From Bacteroidota bacterium (GTDB lineage Bacteria; Bacteroidota; Ignavibacteria; Ignavibacteriales; Melioribacteraceae): a DNA stretch of 17,553 nucleotides. Below are positions 1-6,503 of this stretch, piece by piece; position 1 is the first letter of the stretch; each line of letters starts with the position of its first letter. The DNA lies in contig JAMCSN010000337.1 of assembly GCA_023381535.1 (NCBI GenBank), positions 1 through 17,553 on the forward strand. Reading direction: 5' to 3'. A model generated the notes under the pieces. That model did no database searches. It was not told where the DNA came from and worked only from the letters and a program-made list of their open reading frames with translations. The position numbers were made by a program, and so were the translations under genes.

Positions 1-229
1 AGTGACCTTAGATAAGACATTTACCAGTTTAGATTAGCTGTTTTCACTTTCCCATGGTAAGATTTACTTTTGAGGCAATGACTATTTTTTCTATCATCTA
101 CGGTTAGTTTTTTTTTGAGGCAATCCGTACAACAACTGAGAGAAGAAACCATTTCCTAATTGTTCCGTATTTTAATATATTAATTTTAAGCAAGTTAACT
201 TTGAAATCATTTTCATTTCGGAGGTGTGC
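1..229. other. Gene-free leader upstream of the first gene
   Basis: No open frame of useful length with a ribosome binding site is visible on either strand. The stretch is strongly AT-rich, with T-runs, a 12-base direct repeat (68-79 and 113-124), and a very AT-rich block around 165-195 that could hold a promoter for the gene starting at 230. No promoter box can be assigned with confidence. A preceding gene, if any, lies outside the window. Confidence 0.5.
68..124. repeat. 12-base direct repeat TTTTGAGGCAAT, two copies 45 bases apart
   Basis: TTTTGAGGCAAT occurs exactly at 68-79 and again at 113-124, both upstream of the exported-protein gene at 230. The spacing of 45 bases is close to four helical turns, so the copies would lie on the same DNA face. 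This could be a pair of binding sites or a short duplication. Function is unknown. Confidence 0.4.
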
Positions 230-670
230 ATGAAAAAGATTATTGTAAGCGTTGCATTATTATGTTTCTTCCTTTTTGGGGTTGCCAACTTAATATCAGC
301 TCAGCCGTACGGAAAAGTTTTGAAAAAATCCGAAGCCAATCGTTTATTTGGTAAAGTTCTTCAGTCATCAAAAATGAATGTCAAAGATTTCACCAAGATT
401 GTTGACCAGAGTTCAAAAGTTGTTATGCTGAACATACTAAAGAAGCAATTGTTCATTCTGGGAGACAAGAGGAAAGTTCTATATCCGGCGAATAAGACTG
501 TTGACTCAACAACAGTTTTTCACGTATTTAGCAAATCAAAGGTTATAGAATTGCTAAGAATCAACAAGGATACCACTATTACAGTAGAACTTAGGAAAAA
601 ACATTTAACCGTAACACACGGCATGAGCACACTAGAATTTTCACAAGTTTGCCCACCGTGGTGTCCATAA
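230..670 (+). CDS. Small exported protein of unknown function ending in CPPWCP
   Basis: I do not recognise the family. The ATG at 230 is preferred over the in-frame GTG at 224 because GGAGG (220-224) lies five bases upstream of it; the GTG would overlap that site. The 146-residue product starts with a Sec-type signal peptide (KK, hydrophobic core, cleavage likely after ISA, about residue 24). The mature part is short, basic and lysine-rich, with alternating hydrophobic residues suggesting beta structure. The only cysteines outside the signal peptide are the two in the last residues, CPPWCP, which could form a disulfide loop or a metal site. The membrane-protein gene follows after nine bases, so the two are probably cotranscribed. 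Exported location is well supported; function is not. Confidence 0.8.
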   Translation: MKKIIVSVALLCFFLFGVANLISAQPYGKVLKKSEANRLFGKVLQSSKMNVKDFTKIVDQSSKVVMLNILKKQLFILGDKRKVLYPANKTVDSTTVFHVFSKSKVIELLRINKDTTITVELRKKHLTVTHGMSTLEFSQVCPPWCP

Positions 671-679
671 TTTTGTGAT

Positions 680-1246
680 ATGATTATTGCAAAAGTAATA
701 AGCATAATATCCATGATCTTTTGGATATATCCGGCGATAAAGCAATATAAAACAGATTACTTTTATTTTTTTCTCGTTCTGGCTATTGCTGATCCGCTTA
801 TGATGTCCTTTCTATTTATTTGGAAATTAACTGCCCAATTTACTGCACCATTTTTCATGTTGATTCTGATTGGTTCACTGCGTCCTAAAAAATTATTATG
901 GCTACCATTTGCCCTCATTTTCTTATTCATCTTTGTTTGGCTCATAAAAGAGAGCAATAACGCACTTCTCCTTACCGGTTCAATTGGTCACTTAATTATT
1001 TTCATGATAATTATTTCAAGGTTAATTGATCAATTAAACAAGAGACAGCTTTTGAGCGGTTTTCTTGTTCTTCTGTCAATATACGAACTGATCAATGTTC
1101 TCAAGGTTCTGGTTATGGTTACCGATCTGCTGCACGGAATAACTCAATTTTACATCGCTTCCTTCTTTCAGATTCTTTTCGGTTTGTTGTTCTCGTTCAT
1201 CTCGATAAAAAGCAGCCGTTTCGATATTAAGCTTGTGAAGAGTTGA
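680..1246 (+). CDS. Polytopic membrane protein of unknown function
   Basis: The 188-residue product is almost entirely hydrophobic, with about six or seven membrane helices (roughly residues 4-18, 27-47, 53-66, 72-89, 95-115, 122-142 and 150-175) separated by very short loops. There is no recognisable catalytic motif, nucleotide-binding site or large soluble domain. No clear Shine-Dalgarno site precedes the ATG, which lies nine bases after the stop of the exported-protein gene, so translation may be coupled. The arrangement resembles a stand-alone 7TM sensor-like module, but that is only an impression of topology. It may be a partner, immunity or export factor for the preceding product; nothing in the sequence proves this. 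Confidence 0.75.
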   Translation: MIIAKVISIISMIFWIYPAIKQYKTDYFYFFLVLAIADPLMMSFLFIWKLTAQFTAPFFMLILIGSLRPKKLLWLPFALIFLFIFVWLIKESNNALLLTGSIGHLIIFMIIISRLIDQLNKRQLLSGFLVLLSIYELINVLKVLVMVTDLLHGITQFYIASFFQILFGLLFSFISIKSSRFDIKLVKS

Positions 1247-1284
1247 CCATTAGCTGGAACAGGCGGTATTTTTAATATTGGCGG

Positions 1285-1317
1285 AAGTGAAAAAGGTCGT
1301 GACAGACTTTTTCACTT
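1285..1317. terminator. Hairpin between converging genes, possible bidirectional terminator
   Basis: AAGTGAAAAA (1285-1294) pairs perfectly with TTTTTCACTT (1308-1317). GGTC/GAC extends the stem by three pairs with one bulged G, and the loop is six bases. It sits 38 bases after the stop of the plus-strand membrane protein and before the ends of the minus-strand genes. The A-run in one arm and T-run in the other give a U-rich end in both directions. No separate T-tract follows the stem, so strength as an intrinsic terminator is uncertain. Confidence 0.45.
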
Positions 1318-1339
1318 TCTCCCAATTAATTAACACGGA

Positions 1340-1444
1340 TTAAGAATTACTTTTCTTTGATGCAACTCCGCGGTAAGCAATTTTAAGCGCATCCCTAATC
1401 ATTCCCTTGTTAACTTTATTTAATTCGTAGTACTTATTTACCAT
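1340..1444 (-). CDS. Possible 34-residue small protein overlapping the VOC gene end
   Basis: An ATG at 1444-1442 lies inside the last codons of the double-VOC gene in another frame and opens a 34-codon frame (begins MVNKYYELNKVNKG, ends KKSNS) closed by TAA at 1340. The composition is lysine-rich and soluble and looks protein-like. The 11-base stop/start overlap would allow translational coupling. No ribosome binding site of its own is visible and I recognise no family. It may be a genuine small protein, a remnant of a longer gene, or chance. Confidence 0.25.
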   Translation of the reverse strand: MVNKYYELNKVNKGMIRDALKIAYRGVASKKSNS

Positions 1445-2375
1445 CGTAAGCTTGTTTCAATTTTTCAATATCTAGTTTTTTCATTTGAAGTAATGCATGC
1501 ATGGCTCGCTGCGCTTTTTCAGGCTCAGTCCCACCTATTAACTTGCCAATAATGGTTGGAACAATCTGCCACGACAAACCAAATTTATCTTTCAGCCATC
1601 CGCACTGACTTTCCTGTCCACCCTCAGATAGTTTTTTCCAGTAATAATCAACTTCATCCTGAGTCTCGCAATTAATTACAAATGAAATTGCTTCATTGAA
1701 ATTAAAATTATGCCCACGGGCGCTGTCCATTGATACAAACCACTGTTTCTCTATCATAAAATCAGTAAACATTATTGTACCTTCTTTATCCGGCTCCATT
1801 CCTTTGAGATAGCGGGCAGTAATTCCACGTTTTGTATTCTTTCCATCTGAGGCAGAAAATACCGAGAGATAAAAGTTACTTGCTTCTTCCGCTTTGCCGC
1901 AGACAGCTCCAACAAACATAAGCGATGGTATAATAAAAGGTCTCTCGTCGCCATCCGTATTCGAGAGAATGAGCTGCCACGAAAGTCCGTATTTGTCCTG
2001 CATCCAGCCATAACGCTCGCTGAACGGATACTTGTCCAGCGGCATAAGTGCTGTGCCGCCTTGCGATAACTTTTCCCACACTGTATCGAGATTCCTCCGC
2101 GCATTTTTTTCTTTTGATGGATCAAAATTTAGAATGAATGACACCGACGGATTAAATTTGAAATGCGGCCCGCCGTTTAATGCTACAAATTCTTGACCAT
2201 TAAGCTGGAATGGGACTGTCATTACCGATCCTTTCGGTCTTCCGGAAACCTTAGCTCCCGCTTCATCATAGTGTGAAGCATTTCCTTCCTTCGAGTTTTT
2301 GAACAGTGATGTATAAAAATTAACCGCTTCTTCGGCGTTATTATCAAACCACAAAAACGGTGTTATCTTTTGCAT
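1434..2375 (-). CDS. Double-domain VOC (PhnB-like) protein
   Basis: The 313-residue protein holds two successive PhnB-like vicinal-oxygen-chelate domains (the family often mislabelled 3-demethylubiquinone-9 3-methyltransferase). The first is at about residues 1-140, with the family opening ITPFLWFDNNAEEAVNFYTS, and a GWMQDKYGLSWQL end. The second is at about 150-275, with FVGAVCGKAEEASNFYLS and a GWLKDKFGLSWQIVP end. A helical tail of about 35 residues (ERAMHALLQMKKLDIEKLKQAY type) follows. Members are usually uncharacterised; VOC folds include glyoxalases, dioxygenases and antibiotic-resistance proteins. AGGAGG lies five bases before the ATG. It is the last sizeable gene of the minus-strand cluster, 98 bases after dinB, and may have its own promoter in that gap. 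Fold assignment is firm; substrate is unknown. Confidence 0.9.
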   Translation of the reverse strand: MQKITPFLWFDNNAEEAVNFYTSLFKNSKEGNASHYDEAGAKVSGRPKGSVMTVPFQLNGQEFVALNGGPHFKFNPSVSFILNFDPSKEKNARRNLDTVWEKLSQGGTALMPLDKYPFSERYGWMQDKYGLSWQLILSNTDGDERPFIIPSLMFVGAVCGKAEEASNFYLSVFSASDGKNTKRGITARYLKGMEPDKEGTIMFTDFMIEKQWFVSMDSARGHNFNFNEAISFVINCETQDEVDYYWKKLSEGGQESQCGWLKDKFGLSWQIVPTIIGKLIGGTEPEKAQRAMHALLQMKKLDIEKLKQAYDGK

Positions 2376-2473
2376 ATATCCTCCTAATTATTTTTGTAAT
2401 GAAGTACGACTAACACTCGGCTATACAATTGGCTTGGATCGGTTAATCCCATCTAAAGCCTTGAAGATCAAAG

Positions 2474-2971
2474 TTATTTGCCTTCTTCGTCGGCCGAGGG
2501 AACATAGAGGCTCGGCACCGGAATCTCAAGAAGCCGCAAATATACCCCGAGCTGTGCCCGGTGATGGACCATGTGGCTTAATCCGAAGGTGCGAAGCGCG
2601 ATCGCCCGCGATTGGCGCAAGATGATATGGTCGCCGTTCCGCAAGATCCATTCCTCGCCGAGCGTTTTCTCGTCGCACTCGGCTAATAGTTTTTCAAGCT
2701 TGACGACGTTCGCGTCGAATTCCTCCAGCACCTCTTCTCGTCTTTCCAACGGTTCCCGCCGATGCGGCACGGTCGAAAGATCGAATTCCGGGTAAAGTAA
2801 AATCGCGACTTGCCAATTCAGCAGGTTGATTATGTGCGTTGCCAGCCCGCCCAACGTCATCGATTTCACGTGCGGCTTCCATTTCATATGCTTCTCGGGC
2901 AAGCGCTCCAAGATGCGACGCGTAGTGGCCAACTCATGCATGGCGTCTCCGACGATCAGTTGTTTCACCAT
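2474..2971 (-). CDS. DinB family protein (putative metal-dependent hydrolase/transferase), GC-rich
   Basis: The 165-residue protein fits the DinB/YfiT four-helix fold. Candidate metal ligands are His46 (in LATHIINLLNW) and the HxxxH-type motif His133/His137 in LSHMVHHRAQLG, placed as in the family. Members include thiol-dependent transferases; most are uncharacterised. The start ATG at 2971 has AAGGAGAGG about six bases upstream. Its ATGGTGA overlaps the stop of the DHFR-family gene, so it can be translated from the same message. Base composition stands out: a hand count over 2521-2820 gives about 54% G+C, against about 35% in a sample of the DoxX gene (3481-3540), with many CG-rich codons. 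This points to recent acquisition from a GC-richer donor, with its left junction at the broken end of the DHFR-family gene. Confidence 0.9.
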   Translation of the reverse strand: MVKQLIVGDAMHELATTRRILERLPEKHMKWKPHVKSMTLGGLATHIINLLNWQVAILLYPEFDLSTVPHRREPLERREEVLEEFDANVVKLEKLLAECDEKTLGEEWILRNGDHIILRQSRAIALRTFGLSHMVHHRAQLGVYLRLLEIPVPSLYVPSADEEGK

Positions 2972-3432
2972 AGATTACCTCTCCTTTGTTTTTTATCTGT
3001 TTTTATTTCCGCGTTAATTTCGTCTAACAACCCGGCATCGGCAAATTGAGTTACAATACTGCCTCTTCCCAAAATAACCATGTCCAACCCTTTAGTTTTT
3101 TTCATCCGTTTCATCTCTGCCACAATATCTCCGCCGATTACTTTTGTGTTCTCCCATTCTGCTTTCTTCATTGTATTGGAAAAGACAATTTTCCCGGATC
3201 TATTCATTCCCTTTGCAGTTTCGGGAAATTGTACTGCTGCCATTTGAGTTGGCCAGAAGCTGTACATCATCTCGTAAGTTCTTCTGCCGAAGAGAAGAAT
3301 GCCTTCGGCTTTCAGCGAATCATCAGACAATTTATTTTCTTCAGCACCGTGTCTATGCCAGCTTATATCATGATTTAGTCCCTCAAAATATCCGTTGAGC
3401 GTTACGAAATTGAATACGTTTAACTTTCTCAT
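2965..3432 (-). CDS. Dihydrofolate reductase family (RibD C-terminal) protein, C-terminally truncated
   Basis: The N-terminal 139 residues match the small DHFR-like/RibD-C oxidoreductases common in this group: MRKLNVFNFVTLNGYFEG start, ILLFGRRTYEMM cofactor-side motif, KIVFSNTMKKAEW, and GLDMVILGRGSIVTQFADAGLLDEI. From memory of the family, full-length members are about 180 residues and continue after DEY/DEI with strands rich in IFKG-, LKL- and SG-type segments. Here the family sequence stops at DEI and is replaced by a lysine/arginine-rich tail (NAEIKTDKKQRRGNLW) that also encodes the ribosome binding site of dinB. The missing part includes the final strands of the fold, so the protein may be inactive. 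The ATG at 3432 has AAAGGGAA upstream. The gene follows DoxX by 47 bases. Confidence 0.85.
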   Translation of the reverse strand: MRKLNVFNFVTLNGYFEGLNHDISWHRHGAEENKLSDDSLKAEGILLFGRRTYEMMYSFWPTQMAAVQFPETAKGMNRSGKIVFSNTMKKAEWENTKVIGGDIVAEMKRMKKTKGLDMVILGRGSIVTQFADAGLLDEINAEIKTDKKQRRGNLW

Positions 3433-3479
3433 GTTGATTCCCTTTCATTTATTTCACACCCTTCAACACGCCAAATTAT

Positions 3480-3851
3480 TTACAATTTGGTCGAACTAAT
3501 TTTGTCGTGAAAGACATAGGACGTAGCAAGAATTACAAGAAACAAAAGCGGAAAAAGCGCCTGTCCGCCAAATCCATCAACAGCCCAGTTGCTAATGCAA
3601 GCAAAAATAAAATCGAATGCAAAGCCGGCATAAGCCCACTCTTTAATACGTTTAGGTGTTTGCGGAATGATTAGCGCTAAGGCGCCAAGTACTTTAAAAA
3701 CAACAAACGCATTTCCAAAATACAGCGGATAACCAAGATGCCGGATGCTTTCCTTTGCCATTTCCGATTGAAAGGTTAGAGCAGGCATCACACCTTCAAA
3801 AAGAAATATTATGCTTGTTGTTACCCAAAAAATAATTTTCGCTGTTTTCAT
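3480..3851 (-). CDS. DoxX-like small membrane protein
   Basis: The 123-residue protein has four predicted membrane helices (about residues 5-22, 46-64, 72-89 and 97-115) and the DoxX-like pattern: KIIFWVTTSIIFLFEGVMP at the start, HLGYPLYFG, then FKVLGALALIIPQTPKRIKEWAYAGFAF split across helices 2 and 3. DoxX-like proteins are inner-membrane proteins, often beside oxidoreductases, glyoxalase-fold proteins and stress regulators; some act in thiol or redox homeostasis, most are unassigned. The ATG lies three bases after the VOC stop, and AAGG eight bases upstream falls within the VOC end, so the two are almost surely coupled. Length is typical. Confidence 0.88.
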   Translation of the reverse strand: MKTAKIIFWVTTSIIFLFEGVMPALTFQSEMAKESIRHLGYPLYFGNAFVVFKVLGALALIIPQTPKRIKEWAYAGFAFDFIFACISNWAVDGFGGQALFPLLFLVILATSYVFHDKISSTKL

Positions 3852-3854
3852 TTG

Positions 3855-4280
3855 TTAACCTTGCTTAGTGAAACTTATCATCCACTGAACTCCGAACTTG
3901 TCTGTAAAAGCGCCATAGTAATCACCCCAGAACATATCAGCCATAGGCATCTGAACCTTTCCGCCGGCGGATAAACCTTTAAATAATTTATCTGCCTCTG
4001 TCTTGCTTTCCGTTTGTATTGAGATGTGAACATTGTTCCCAAACTTAAGACCGAATCCCATTGATTCCGGTGCATCAGTTCCCATCAACACATTGTCTTT
4101 ACCAAGCGGTAAAGCAACGTGCATAATTTGATTTCTTGCATCATCCGGTATATTGCCGGCTTCCGGAGTATCTTTAAAACGCATCAGCATTCTAAACTCC
4201 CCGCCAAAAACGGATTTATAAAAATTAAATGCTTCTTCGGTGTTGCCGCTGAAGTTCAAGTATGGATTTATTTGTAACAT
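3855..4280 (-). CDS. Single-domain VOC (PhnB-like) protein
   Basis: This 141-residue protein is a canonical PhnB/YjdN-type VOC domain: INPYLNFSGNTEEAFNFYKSVFGGEF at the N-terminus (split as opening strand and helix), MHVALPLGKDNVLMGTD in the middle, and DMFWGDYYGAFTDKFGVQW near the end. The start at 4280 is chosen because AAAGGAAA lies upstream and family homology begins at once. A longer in-frame reading to 4364 adds 28 non-family residues and would overlap the preceding gene. It is coupled to DoxX (three-base gap) and lies 47 bases after the GyrI-like gene. Proteins of this type are frequent in stress and resistance clusters but substrate is unknown. Confidence 0.92.
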   Translation of the reverse strand: MLQINPYLNFSGNTEEAFNFYKSVFGGEFRMLMRFKDTPEAGNIPDDARNQIMHVALPLGKDNVLMGTDAPESMGFGLKFGNNVHISIQTESKTEADKLFKGLSAGGKVQMPMADMFWGDYYGAFTDKFGVQWMISFTKQG

Positions 4281-4327
4281 GACATTTTCCTTTGAATTTT
4301 TGATGAAGTTATAGTTATGATTTTTTT

Positions 4328-4750
4328 TCAAGTTAGTTCTGCCGGATCCAATCTTACCATGCACCGCATATCATCGCTGCCGGTGTACATTTCAACGCAC
4401 ACACCGTGCGGATCGATTCTGGGATCGGCGATTAAATTTTTGAATGCCCTATCAATGCTCAGAACATCGTTAATGAAGTTTTGAATCGGTATGCGGATAT
4501 ATTCCCCTTTCCTAATTACAAAAGTTTCGCTGCCAAGTTTTTCGGCTTCACCTTCAAACGATTCTTCGACCGCTGCTTTGTAAATAATATCCCCTTTCCG
4601 GTCAGGAGAAGAAATACCAAAAAAGTTTCTTCCGTTATCGGAGGGAAGCATAGAGTGTAACGTATTATGCGCGCCTAAAATTCCACTTGGGAACGAATCC
4701 GCAGTTACACAAATAACTTTTATGTCACTGTTTAATTTATATTTTTCCAT
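4328..4750 (-). CDS. GyrI/SOUL-like small-molecule-binding domain protein
   Basis: The 140-residue protein has no DNA-binding domain. Its sequence resembles stand-alone effector-binding domains of the GyrI/SOUL-like superfamily: an early strand IKVICVTADSFPSG, a central YKAAVEES segment, GEYIRIPIQNF, and an acidic end with DPHGVCVEMYTGSDDMRCMVRLD. I recall similar hypothetical proteins in Bacteroidota, often beside AraC-type regulators, but cannot name one. The start at 4750 is preferred over the longer frame to 4822, because the extension is cysteine/arginine-rich and contains the palindromic operator candidate. It is the first gene of the minus-strand cluster and diverges from the GlxA regulator. 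A role in binding a ligand or drug is inference. Confidence 0.7.
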   Translation of the reverse strand: MEKYKLNSDIKVICVTADSFPSGILGAHNTLHSMLPSDNGRNFFGISSPDRKGDIIYKAAVEESFEGEAEKLGSETFVIRKGEYIRIPIQNFINDVLSIDRAFKNLIADPRIDPHGVCVEMYTGSDDMRCMVRLDPAELT

Positions 4751-4799
4751 AATCCCTACTTTCTGTGGACGGGGGCAAACATAACGCCTATAACAGTTT

Positions 4800-4844
4800 T
4801 TGTCGTACCGCAAATACGACAATCTAAGGGGTTGATTGCGACAA
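4800..4844. promoter_or_regulatory. Candidate operator in the divergent GlxA/GyrI-like promoter region
   Basis: TTGTCGTA (4800-4807) and TACGACAA (4815-4822) form a perfect 8-base inverted repeat with a seven-base spacer. A further half-site, CGACAA, occurs at 4839-4844, exactly 22 bases after the CGACAA at 4817-4822. Near-21-base spacing of direct half-sites is typical of AraC-family binding. The region lies between two divergent genes, one of which encodes an AraC-family regulator, so autoregulation plus control of the minus-strand cluster is plausible. The repeats are seen directly; the binding protein is inferred. Confidence 0.5.
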
Positions 4845-4866
4845 GCTCTTTTTTTAAGTTTATTTT

Positions 4867-5844
4867 ATGAAACACATATCAATACTGGCACTAAATAACG
4901 CACGATTAAGCAGCATAGAAATTCCACGGCATGCTTTCTCCGAAGTAAATAATTTTCTGATCAGTCAAAACAAACAGCCGCTGTTCGAAGTGGAGTTTGT
5001 TGGATTAAGCAAGAAGATAATACTGAACAACGGTTTATATGTTATCACGCCGCATAAATTAATTGAAGATGTTAAGAAAACGGATTTAATAATTGTTCCT
5101 GCGCTCGAGGACGACCTGGAGAAAAATTTGCCGTTAAACACCGGCTTCATACCGTGGATAGTTAAACAATATAAAGGAGGAGCCGAAGTTGCAAGTCTAT
5201 GTGTGGGCGCTTTTTTATTGGCATCAACCGGTTTATTGAATGGAAAACATTGTTCCACTCACTGGAGAGCCGCAAACGAATTTCGCGAAATGTTTCCGCA
5301 GGTTAATCTAACTATCGATAAGGTTATTACAGACGAGCAGGGTACTTACTCAAGCGGCGGAGCGTTTTCTTCTTCCAATCTGATTCTCTACCTCATCGAG
5401 AAATATGTCGGTAGGGATGTCGCTATTCATTGTTCTAAATTATTTCAGGTTGATACGGAGCGTGATAGTCAGTCCCCGTTTATGATATTCAAGGGACAAA
5501 AAACACACGACGATGACGCAATAAAAAATGTTCAGGAATTTATTGAAAATAATTTTAGAGAAAAGATCACTGTTGATCAGTTATCCGAAAGGTTTCAAAT
5601 AGGCAGAAGAACTTTTGAACGGAGATTTAAGAAAGCGACATTCAATTCAATTGTAGAATACATACAAAGAGTAAAAGTTGAAGCTGCGAAAAAACAATTG
5701 GAAGCCGGCAGAAAAACCGTAAGCGAAGTTATGTACGATGTCGGTTACACGGATACCAAAGCGTTCAGAGAAGTATTTAAAAAAATTGCCGGCGTCTCGC
5801 CCATTGAATACCGCAACAAGTTTAACCTCAATGCAGTTAACTGA
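4867..5844 (+). CDS. GlxA family transcriptional regulator (DJ-1/PfpI-like domain plus AraC HTH)
   Basis: The 325-residue protein has the two-domain GlxA layout. Residues 1-185 form a class I glutamine amidotransferase-like (DJ-1/PfpI) domain, with a nucleophile-elbow cysteine at position 112 (ASLCVGAFLLASTGLL) followed by KHCSTHW and the YSSGGAFSSSNLILYLIE segment typical of the family. Residues about 215-320 form the AraC double helix-turn-helix (ITVDQLSERFQIGRRTFERR and the VSEVMYDVGYTDTKAFREVF recognition helix, ending GVSPIEYR). Such proteins usually activate or repress a neighbouring operon in response to a small molecule sensed by the N-terminal domain. Its likely target is the divergent minus-strand cluster. 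No strong Shine-Dalgarno precedes the ATG, which follows a T-rich leader. Length is normal for the family. Confidence 0.93.
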   Translation: MKHISILALNNARLSSIEIPRHAFSEVNNFLISQNKQPLFEVEFVGLSKKIILNNGLYVITPHKLIEDVKKTDLIIVPALEDDLEKNLPLNTGFIPWIVKQYKGGAEVASLCVGAFLLASTGLLNGKHCSTHWRAANEFREMFPQVNLTIDKVITDEQGTYSSGGAFSSSNLILYLIEKYVGRDVAIHCSKLFQVDTERDSQSPFMIFKGQKTHDDDAIKNVQEFIENNFREKITVDQLSERFQIGRRTFERRFKKATFNSIVEYIQRVKVEAAKKQLEAGRKTVSEVMYDVGYTDTKAFREVFKKIAGVSPIEYRNKFNLNAVN

Positions 5845-6107
5845 CAATGCCCCAAAAAGACGTTGACAAAAGTTTTCTTTTCAGTTAAGTTGAAAAAGTC
5901 CAAAACACATCTCAAACTGGGGCGCTTGGTTTTATAGATTTCAAACAAAGAATATAGATTTTCTTTTTCTCCTAGATAGATAAACAACAACCGTCGCAAT
6001 TTCTGTTGACGGGCTTGTCCGCCATTTTAGCGTTCTTTGCGTCCCGACGTTTTATGTCGGGTTAATTAATAGTTAGCTGGTTTGTATAAAAACAAAAAGA
6101 GGTAATT
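5845..6107. other. Intergenic stretch with weak hairpins
   Basis: No convincing gene is seen in these 263 bases. Three structures are visible. TTTTCA (5878-5883) pairs with TGAAAA (5891-5896) around a seven-base loop. GCCCCA (5849-5854) is matched by TGGGGC (5918-5923) at long range, enclosing the first. CCCGAC (6043-6048) pairs with GTCGGG (6056-6061) around seven bases, followed by an AT-rich run. The first pair could end the regulator transcript; the last lies upstream of the small exported protein gene. None has a clear T-tract. Confidence 0.35.
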
Positions 6108-6503
6108 ATGAAAACATTTAAACAAGTCTTAATAATTTTAATAATTGCTTTTTCATTTAATCAAACATTGTTTTGCCAATCAAGTATTGAAAAATTATTA
6201 CCGGAAAAATGGACGGTTGTAAAAACTATAATTGTTCCCGATGAGAAGATCGTCTTATTTAATGAAAAATTTGGAGGTGAAGCCTTGTCAATAACTAATG
6301 ACATAATAGAAACTGATATGGGCCGAATCCAAATCAATATAGTTAATTGCAAAAGTGAAAAAGATGCTGATAATATCTATAAGACAGTTGTATCAATTCA
6401 TAAATCCGAAGAGAAATGTATGAAAATCGGGAAAGTGGTTTATGAGTTCAGATGCAACAATGATGAGTTAATAAAAAAAGGTAAATCACTATTTAAAAAG
6501 TAA
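6108..6503 (+). CDS. Small exported protein of unknown function
   Basis: I do not recognise the family. The 131-residue product begins with a Sec signal peptide (MKTFKQ, then a hydrophobic stretch; cleavage near LFCQ at about residue 24; the cysteine there is a weak lipobox match, so a lipoprotein is possible). The mature part begins SSIEKLLPEKW and mixes beta-rich segments (alternating charges and hydrophobics, MGRIQINIVNC) with a helical lysine/glutamate-rich part. Two more cysteines lie near the end, in EEKCMK and FRCNNDE. AGAGGTAATT precedes the ATG. The gene stands alone, bounded by intergenic hairpins on both sides, and its stop is immediately followed by the nested hairpin at 6505. Confidence 0.75.
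   Translation: MKTFKQVLIILIIAFSFNQTLFCQSSIEKLLPEKWTVVKTIIVPDEKIVLFNEKFGGEALSITNDIIETDMGRIQINIVNCKSEKDADNIYKTVVSIHKSEEKCMKIGKVVYEFRCNNDELIKKGKSLFKK

Noticed and set aside
4281..4364. Longer start for the single-domain VOC protein at 4364
   Set aside because: It would overlap the preceding gene, adds asparagine/lysine-rich residues with no family likeness, and ignores the AAAGGAAA site before 4280.
4751..4822. Longer start for the GyrI-like protein at 4822
   Set aside because: The added 24 residues are arginine- and cysteine-rich with no family likeness, and their codons coincide with the palindromic operator candidate.
5820..5890. Possible integron attC site: GTTTAAC at 5820 and GTTAAGT at 5884 fit the outer consensus of attC ends
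   Set aside because: The first motif lies inside the end of the GlxA coding sequence, the interior does not fold with attC-like inner arms, and no integrase or second attC site is seen. Seven-base degenerate motifs are expected by chance.
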